Notes under the pieces: generated by a model
Seen by the model: the letters and a program-made list of their open reading frames with translations, nothing else
What the model was told of the DNA's origin: nothing
The model's database searches: none
Part shown: positions 57,604 to 64,000 of the stretch, in pieces
Numbering within the stretch: position 1 is the first letter of the stretch
Layout of the letters: every line of letters begins with the position of its first letter
Translations under genes and position numbers: made by a program
Assembly (NCBI GenBank): GCA_947568835.1
Contig: OX387605.1
Span: 2,914,001-2,978,000, forward strand
Length of the DNA stretch: 64,000 nt
Source: Protonemura montana
Taxonomy: Eukaryota; Arthropoda; Insecta; Plecoptera; Nemouridae
Reading direction: 5' to 3'

Positions 57604-59233
57604 GGTGGGTTGGCCGCATCATTGTCAACAGACACTAACGCTGTTGACCTCGACTTCAAAGGGATTGAATTATAAAGCTTTATTATATTTGCTTCTTGCA
57701 GTGACTCATCAGAAGATGCTCAATTTAATTATGTACAAAAATCCATTCTCAAGTTCTGAAATTATCTTACATTAGTAGATGCAAGTAGGTACATCATCCA
57801 ATCCGTCGAGTTATTACGGTTTTTTCTAGTACCATGAAGGTTACTAAATTCATATTTATTTCGACGGCATTGAAATCTCTTGAAAACGGCCCATTCCTCG
57901 GCCATTTCTCCACTTCTCTGCAGAGAAAAATACCTCTCAACGAAACGACGACACCAATTGTTGACAACACTCGACAGCGAACGCTGGCGAAGCTGCATGC
58001 CTCACCTACATGGTCCACGCCCATATTACGAAGTCACCTAACAGCATAGCACAACAGGTAGCAGGTACCTAGTTACCAACTATTGTTTACAATCACGAAC
58101 GAGCCTCTTGCTCTCTCGGCTCATGAATCCTATCGACAAATTGATTTATTTGCTAACGAGAAGTGGATAAACGATTCCTAAACAACGGTGCGTGGCGAAA
58201 GTGGTCGACGCCCGGGTAGGTATCCACAATGCCTACCTGTGATTGTTTCCGAAGTGGTCACCGCACCACCTCATCTCTCGGACGGCGACTTATCGCGGCA
58301 AACACGTTCACAAATGTACACTTGGCACGGCAAACGAGTGTCTTGGGTGTATTCGAAACTATGTGTAAAATTCACACGCTATTATGCATTGTTGTAGTTA
58401 TTACCCGAAACCCATGTCATTACCACAAAGGTGGGTACTCGTAGTTGACTGTTGCCTATGTTTAGCGGCGAGCGCAGCAAACTCAACACAAGCCGCCTGC
58501 TTGAAAGTATTTCAACTGAGTTCGGTTGGAGAGGTCGAGCGCGAAACGGACGCAGGCGCAGTCGTGGCTTGGTAAGTTTGACTAAGAGCTGCCAGGTGGC
58601 GTTAGCAGACGGCGTCCTGTGCGCGCGGGAAATGAGTTGATGTGAATGCTACAGGTTTTACATCGATATTTATTGAACGATTATATTTGATTAACGACGC
58701 ACTATCTCGAGTCGAGCGTAGGAAAATAATATGATACAGTCGTGATGTGCAGGTACAGAGTTTCTCCTATCGAAAAGTGTACCAAGATACGTCAATAAGC
58801 CACAGATTCAATTACTAATTAAATCTAAGAGTGCTTGGAGCAAAAGAAAATCTAAAATCCCCAAAGCAAGATCTCTTTAATCTAACTGTCCATCTGAGTG
58901 ATGGACATCCATAGAACACCAGACGCAGCACAATGTTGCTGAACTAACAAAAATGGACTTTTCTAACAAGACATTTGTTTCAACAGATGGTCGTAAAACT
59001 GCGTTTAAATTAGTCTCTGCTACTGTGGCCAAAAAATACTAAAATTAAAATTTGGCAAATAAGCAAAGTTTCATAAAAATATTTAGGTTTTGACTCGTAT
59101 TTGAGTCTGATGTACACCAACAGAGACACCACAAAATATTGTTCATACAACGAGACAGATGCCAGATAGTGGAAATAACCCAAACGTGAAGAGGGAGAAA
59201 CAGGGGTCAACAACATCTATAGATCTCATATAC
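57604..59233. other. Intergenic region right of the retrotransposon
   Basis: No gene recognised. It holds a diverged 5S-SINE copy (58.7-58.95 kb). CpG-rich sequence ends near 58.6 kb and AT-rich sequence begins. Confidence 0.5.
58690..58950 (-). mobile_element. Old, diverged copy of the 5S-derived SINE
   Basis: It starts with the tail motif TTAACGACGCACTATCTCG, like the 41.55-kb copy. It has the TTTCTCCTATCGAAAAG block and ends in CAGCACAATGTTGCTGAACT, a mutated form of the 5S-related part. Confidence 0.5.
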
Positions 59234-59239
59234 TTTATT
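59234..59239 (-). terminator. Candidate poly(A) signal of the VAT-1-like gene
   Basis: Minus-strand AATAAA lies about 1.56 kb after the predicted stop. The AT-rich, frame-poor stretch between would be a long 3' UTR. Inference only. Confidence 0.35.
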
Positions 59240-60795
59240 TGAGCCAGCATTGCATTGGCAACGGCATAAGCACCAATCGGAAAAATTGGTTCATTACATA
59301 GAATTCGGTCTTATCTGGACAAGTGAAACAGATATTTCCTAAAAAAAAAAAAAATGCAATTCGTCAGTCTCACATCAAATATAATAGGCTAAATCAGCAG
59401 CATTGTACACACATAACTGTATCGGAAATTTGAAACATCGAAGTAGCATTGAAAAAACAGCACATTTTCATGTCATTACCTACAACTACCGTGTTATTAT
59501 TGGTCTTGGCTGCAACTTTACATTACAGATATTGATACCGGAGTTGGATTGACCATGAACATATATCACATTGAAAGCATTTACATCAAGTAGCCGTAAT
59601 ATAGTTTTGATAATTCAAGCATATATAATAGGATAAAATCATCGAACAAGCTTAAATAACTACGTAACTTAATCCAAACATATTCATATGAATCCACAAG
59701 GATATCGATAACCTCTTGCTGCATACACCAAATTTAATCTGCATTATTCCGTAAAAATATTTGAAATGGCAAATGTAATATAATTCAAGTTCTCAGTGTC
59801 ATAATAAATTTCTATAATTCTTGCCTGTAAACAACATTTTTAGACCAAAATCAACGTATCATGTTTTTTTTTTAGATTTTTTTTAGCATATAGCACACTC
59901 CATCAGCGATTCCCGTTTCCCGTAACTTTGTCGTAGTTACCTACAAATATTTCTGCCGTCTTAAATTGATTTGAAAATCACAACAGAAGTAGAAAATTAT
60001 GAATATAAATGCAACATACATCACATCCTAACTACGTACATGCACTCTTGACTTATCGAGCTATCATTTACTGTACAGAGATTAAATTTGTTAAGATACC
60101 AATTGAATCTACGGTAAAATATCACGATGGCAGTAGTTTAATGTGACCAAGAATCTAAATCTAGTTTTATTCAAATCTTAAGTGAAAAATAATTACTCTC
60201 GACTTCAGCTTAAGTGATTCTAGTCAATAATGGACAGCTGAACACTGTGAAATTTGCCTCTGTGATACGTTTTGTTAAATGCTGTGACCAAAGTGACTTT
60301 ACGCTGGCTTGCAGTGGCTTACGATTAAGCAACTCAAGCGATACTCTGCAAACATCACTCTTGCTAGAACAGATCATTTCGAAAACACCTGATCGTGTTT
60401 GCTTTCATATCTAGTATCTTAAAGAAATTAAGATTATTTGGACCGTAAAAAAGCAGTGGCTTTGCAAAAAGTACACGAATCCCTGCAAGAAATCCTCGGC
60501 ATCATTTAGTTAGCGAGCCATTTCAGTGAAGGTGGCTCAGAATTCAAGAGATATGCATCATTATCACGCAAACTTACGCACATGCTAAATATTTCCACAT
60601 TTACGCACAAAAAAAATCTATGATATTAAATCTTAATCTTCCGGTTGTTAGCTGTATCTTGAACGAAAGTATACTAACGTAAATTAACCGCTACAATTAT
60701 TGATTAATATACTAATATCTTACACAAAAATATAACACGGCACAAATTTCAATATGTATGATTGACTCGTCGAACATTCACATGGCTTCTGAAAT

Positions 60796-63230
60796 TCAAC
60801 TAGCATTTTCCTCCTTGGTTTCTGCAAAAGAACAACACCCAAGATTAGCACCAAACAAAAAAAGTTTGCCTTATATTATTTAAGACCCAAATCCCGAGTT
60901 CACATTGCTATGTAAATATTAACAATAAATTTAATTACTGCAATGGAGCCACACAATCAAATTCTTTATCACTGACCACTTTTAACTGAAAGTGGGGCTT
61001 GCCAGTGAGAATGAAGTCAATCAAGCTAACATTGGTCAAGTAAAAACTCTGCAGTATCACTTCTTACCTGCAGCTGCCAGCTCTTCTTCCTTCTTGTCCT
61101 CATCCTTCTTCTCCTCTTCCTTCTTCTTCTCCTCTCCCTTGTCCTTTCCCTTACCCTTGGCGGGTGTGGCCGGCTTCGGCTTGGGCTCCAGACTCGGGTC
61201 TAGCACGATCTTGCCGATGTTCTTGCGGTCGTGCATCTTCTGCATTGCCTCGGGCACCTGTTACCAAGAAACAAGTCTGTAAACCTCGAGGCAAGTGCAA
61301 CAAGCAACCCAGCTTTCCAAAGAAATATGATTTTGCATATAAGGAGATCATCGTAACATTTGTTTGCTTAGCTCTTTCAGGTGAAACATAAAATGTACAG
61401 TTCTCTTCAAATGCAATATATCATCTCAATCATGGAAAAAACCCGTGACATGGATATTTTTTTTCCTACTTAATTTTACTTATTGTTTGCAGTGAAAAAA
61501 CTAAAGATAGGGAACACAACGTACCGGAGAAAAATCTTCACCATAAGCAATACCCAGCCACGTGGCATCCTATCCATTCTAATGTTAACTCCAAGACTAA
61601 CTACTGACAAAAATGACAACCTAACGGGCTTGTTTTCAGGATAGGACACAGCCACCATGCAACTATATCCAGAGAAAGAGCTTCCTAACAAATGTCCAAC
61701 TCACATCCTCGAGAGCCCAGGTGGAGTCGACAACGGGCTTGATCTTGCCCTCGGTCCAGAGCTTGAAGATGGTGTTCATGATACCCTTGACATACTCGGC
61801 GCCGTTCTGCTGGTAGAGCAGGTGACGCAGGTTGAGCCCGGAGAGCGTCTTGTTCTCGTCGAACAGCTTGATGGGAGAGACCTTGTCCACCTGCCACCAG
61901 GAGCGTGCCACGCTGAAGAAGCTCTTGGTCTCGCCAGTCACTACGTTAGACGAACCTGCGAGGAAAAACACAGACAATCTTTGTAAAGTGCCTATGGTTT
62001 CGAGCAAAGAACCAAAATCAAGTGCTATTTCTGTGTCTCATATGAGTTTAACACTTCAAAAATGATCTAGACAGATTTGGAAAACTGCAAGTTACTAGCA
62101 TTCTAGTTCTAGCTTAGATTTCTGTGTCTTGGGATGAAACAAAACTTTTCAGTGGTCCTGCAATTTGCCAAAAATGAAATCGCCAGCTAGCATTCTATAC
62201 ATCTCAAAGTTTGAGCTGTGCTGATAAAAGAGTTGAATTGGATAAAAAAGGTTGGTGTGATGTCAACAAAGTAAGCATGCAACAAGCATTCACCCCTTAC
62301 AAAGCGAATAATATGAAGCAACAATTATTTTGACAAAAACTAATCCCATATTTAAGTTTTTATCGAGTGTTCTTACCGAAGAGGATGTATTTTCCCATTG
62401 GCTTGAGCAGGTTGTACCCACGGTTGCACTCCTCGCCACAAAGGCAGTCCAGCACGATGTCGACACCTTCGGGCAACACCCTGGCAACAGAAACCAATCG
62501 TAGAACACCACCACATTGTCATCTGAGGCTGACTAAGACCCCTTATCGTGCCACAGAAAACAGAGAGAAGTTGCACGGAAGACGTAATGCCTGTATTCAC
62601 TTCTTTCACCTTGATGACTACCTTGCGAGTTGCAAAATTGCACCTCTTACTGAATTGCAACTCGAAATGCAAGTGATGACAAGAACGCCTCCCTGCCTAG
62701 GCTTGCGATAGTTTTCAAACAATGCTACCTTTCAGGCTAGAAATAGCCAGCACATGATCATTGGATTTGCTTGCAAAAGCAATGTAAAATACATGCATAG
62801 GAGAGACTATGTCACCGGAAAGGTTTCAAGTTTCAGTCTCAGGAATATTTTAATTCAAGGTTTCTTATGAGCATATCAGTGGGTTTGAGATAAATTTGTG
62901 CTTGAAGATGCTGGGTTTGGCATGACATCCACTTGTTGTCGGTGGGAGGTTTTCAGTCGACCAGGCCGGAAACTACAATCGGCTGCAGAGAGTCAGTCAA
63001 CCCTTGTCCTATGCATATTGCCCACATTACGAAGGTATCCCGAGCCAAAAAAGCAGATGAAAGAGAGGTTCAACAACGGGCACTCACTTGCGAACTTCGC
63101 TGGCATAGTCGCTACCACGTTCCAGCAGGTGGTCGATGCTCGACGCTAGGTTTTCGTGCTTGCTCTTCGATGCAACTCCAAACACTTTGACATCAGCAAC
63201 AGTCCGGCAGAGCTGCGCCACCGCCTGGCC
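60796..63230 (-). CDS. Synaptic vesicle membrane protein VAT-1 homologue-like, C-terminal part (gene continues past the right edge)
   Basis: In-phase exons: 63088-63230, 62377-62480, 61705-61955, 61068-61257, 60796-60821 (714 nt, 237 residues plus stop). The start GQAVAQLCRTV follows the glycine-rich NADPH loop that would end the previous exon, outside the window. Then come VFGVASKSKHE, VDIVLDCLCGEE, NLLKPMGKYILFGSSN and a conserved GKIKPVVDSTWALEDVPEAM stretch, as in the VAT-1 branch of the zinc-free quinone oxidoreductases (medium-chain reductase fold, NADPH-dependent). After KIVLDPS the protein ends in a Lys/Glu-rich tail typical of VAT-1-like proteins. A 26-nt last exon encodes ETKEENAS; reading through the donor instead would end in GKK. 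Function in vesicles or lipid handling is family knowledge and not shown here. The rest, 63231-64000, is intron with a CCAG microsatellite near 63.9 kb. Confidence 0.85.
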
Positions 63231-63900
63231 CTGGGTACACAAGAGTAGGGGGGTCAGTGGGGTGATTCAAACAACAAAGCCAAATCTAATAAAAAGGTGA
63301 ATGTTGCATATCTCTGAAGGAGAAATTCAATTTTTACACATTACACAGCATTTTTTTTAAGTTCAGGCTTAGTTCTTAAGTTTTTAGCAGCCAGTTTGAA
63401 GATGACAACTAAACTAAGACAATCTTGGTATTTCTGATTCCCTATCAATCCTGTTACAGAAATCCCTCTCAACACGAGTTTCCTACAGAAGGTGATTAGC
63501 ATAGATCTGCAGACCCATGTCACTGGTACAGGGACCTGTGGAACAGTACCTAAATCAAGGGTACCAAATGCCAAGGTGATATTGAAATGGGTGCATGTGT
63601 GTGTTTGTTGAAAAAAGGTTGAGTATTTTGAGGATTTCAAGTAGTCATTCAAGTCCACTGTCTATGGCAAGTGTCCACTTGCCTCCTTGGTCTAAAGAAA
63701 CCAATTAAAGAATGCAAGAGCCAAGGTTGGTGGCAATATGGAAGTGATTCTCTTACAATTAAAAGCAACATGAAGGACTTCCTTCCTGTAGCAAGCAAAG
63801 GCACCGATGGGGAGGTAATGCCATGTCTCATTTGGTGGGTGACTCACTCAAGTGGACACTTGAGCTCGGATAGATTCTCCTACAACTTAATCGATATGGA

Positions 63901-63933
63901 GACCAGCCAAGCCAGCCAGCCAGCCAGCAAGCC
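63901..63933. repeat. CCAG microsatellite
   Basis: Several (CCAG) units with a few interruptions lie in the VAT-1-like intron. Confidence 0.7.
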
Positions 63934-64000
63934 AGGTCTGCATTATCTCGTGGGACACCTGTTGCCCATCCCATTGTTTCATTGCTCACTCACTGGGATA

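Noticed and set aside
1-64000. CRISPR array, operon, riboswitch or prophage
   Set aside because: The window is eukaryotic with spliced genes; no such structures are seen.

Overview
The window looks like nuclear DNA of an arthropod, probably an insect. Genes are split by GT-AG introns of about 0.1-2.4 kb. They include a thioester protein and an Mcr-type macroglobulin carrying an LDL-receptor class A (LDLa) repeat, and the mobile elements are SINEs, a foldback element and a Ty3/gypsy retrotransposon. Nothing bacterial or organellar was seen. The species cannot be named from the sequence.

Layout. (1) 1.5-3.5 kb, + strand: a small four-exon F-box-type gene with a TATA-like promoter. (2) 3.8-17.4 kb, - strand: a complete 28-exon thioester-containing protein (TEP/alpha-2-macroglobulin family, 1770 aa) with an intact GCGEQ motif and a C-terminal NTR (C345C-like) module. 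(3) 20.5-37.9 kb, - strand: a complete 27-coding-exon Mcr orthologue (1653 aa) with an Arg/Asp repeat after the signal peptide, an LDLa module, a modified CAEQ thioester site and a hydrophobic C-terminus. I assembled all exon junctions by hand from splice signals; reading phase is consistent through every junction. (4) 38-51.8 kb: a CpG-rich stretch with no recognisable gene but several repeats, including a 46-nt poly-C run and a 5S rRNA-derived SINE whose head is tandemly amplified. (5) 51.8-57.6 kb, + strand: an intact, very young Ty3/gypsy LTR retrotransposon. (6) 59.2-63.2 kb, - strand: the 3' part of a VAT-1-like quinone oxidoreductase gene that runs off the right edge.

The two macroglobulin genes lie head-to-tail, which fits an old tandem duplication followed by divergence. 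From family knowledge, the TEP would be a secreted opsonin that binds targets covalently. Mcr proteins in Drosophila act in septate junctions and phagocyte recognition. The TEP gene and the F-box gene are convergent, and their poly(A) signals are only about 30 bp apart.

Most interesting observations: the amplified 5S-derived promoter module of the SINE; both ends of a tRNA-Leu echoed at the two ends of the retrotransposon; the NTR module on a TEP without an anaphylatoxin domain; and the Mcr thioester site that keeps Cys and Gln.
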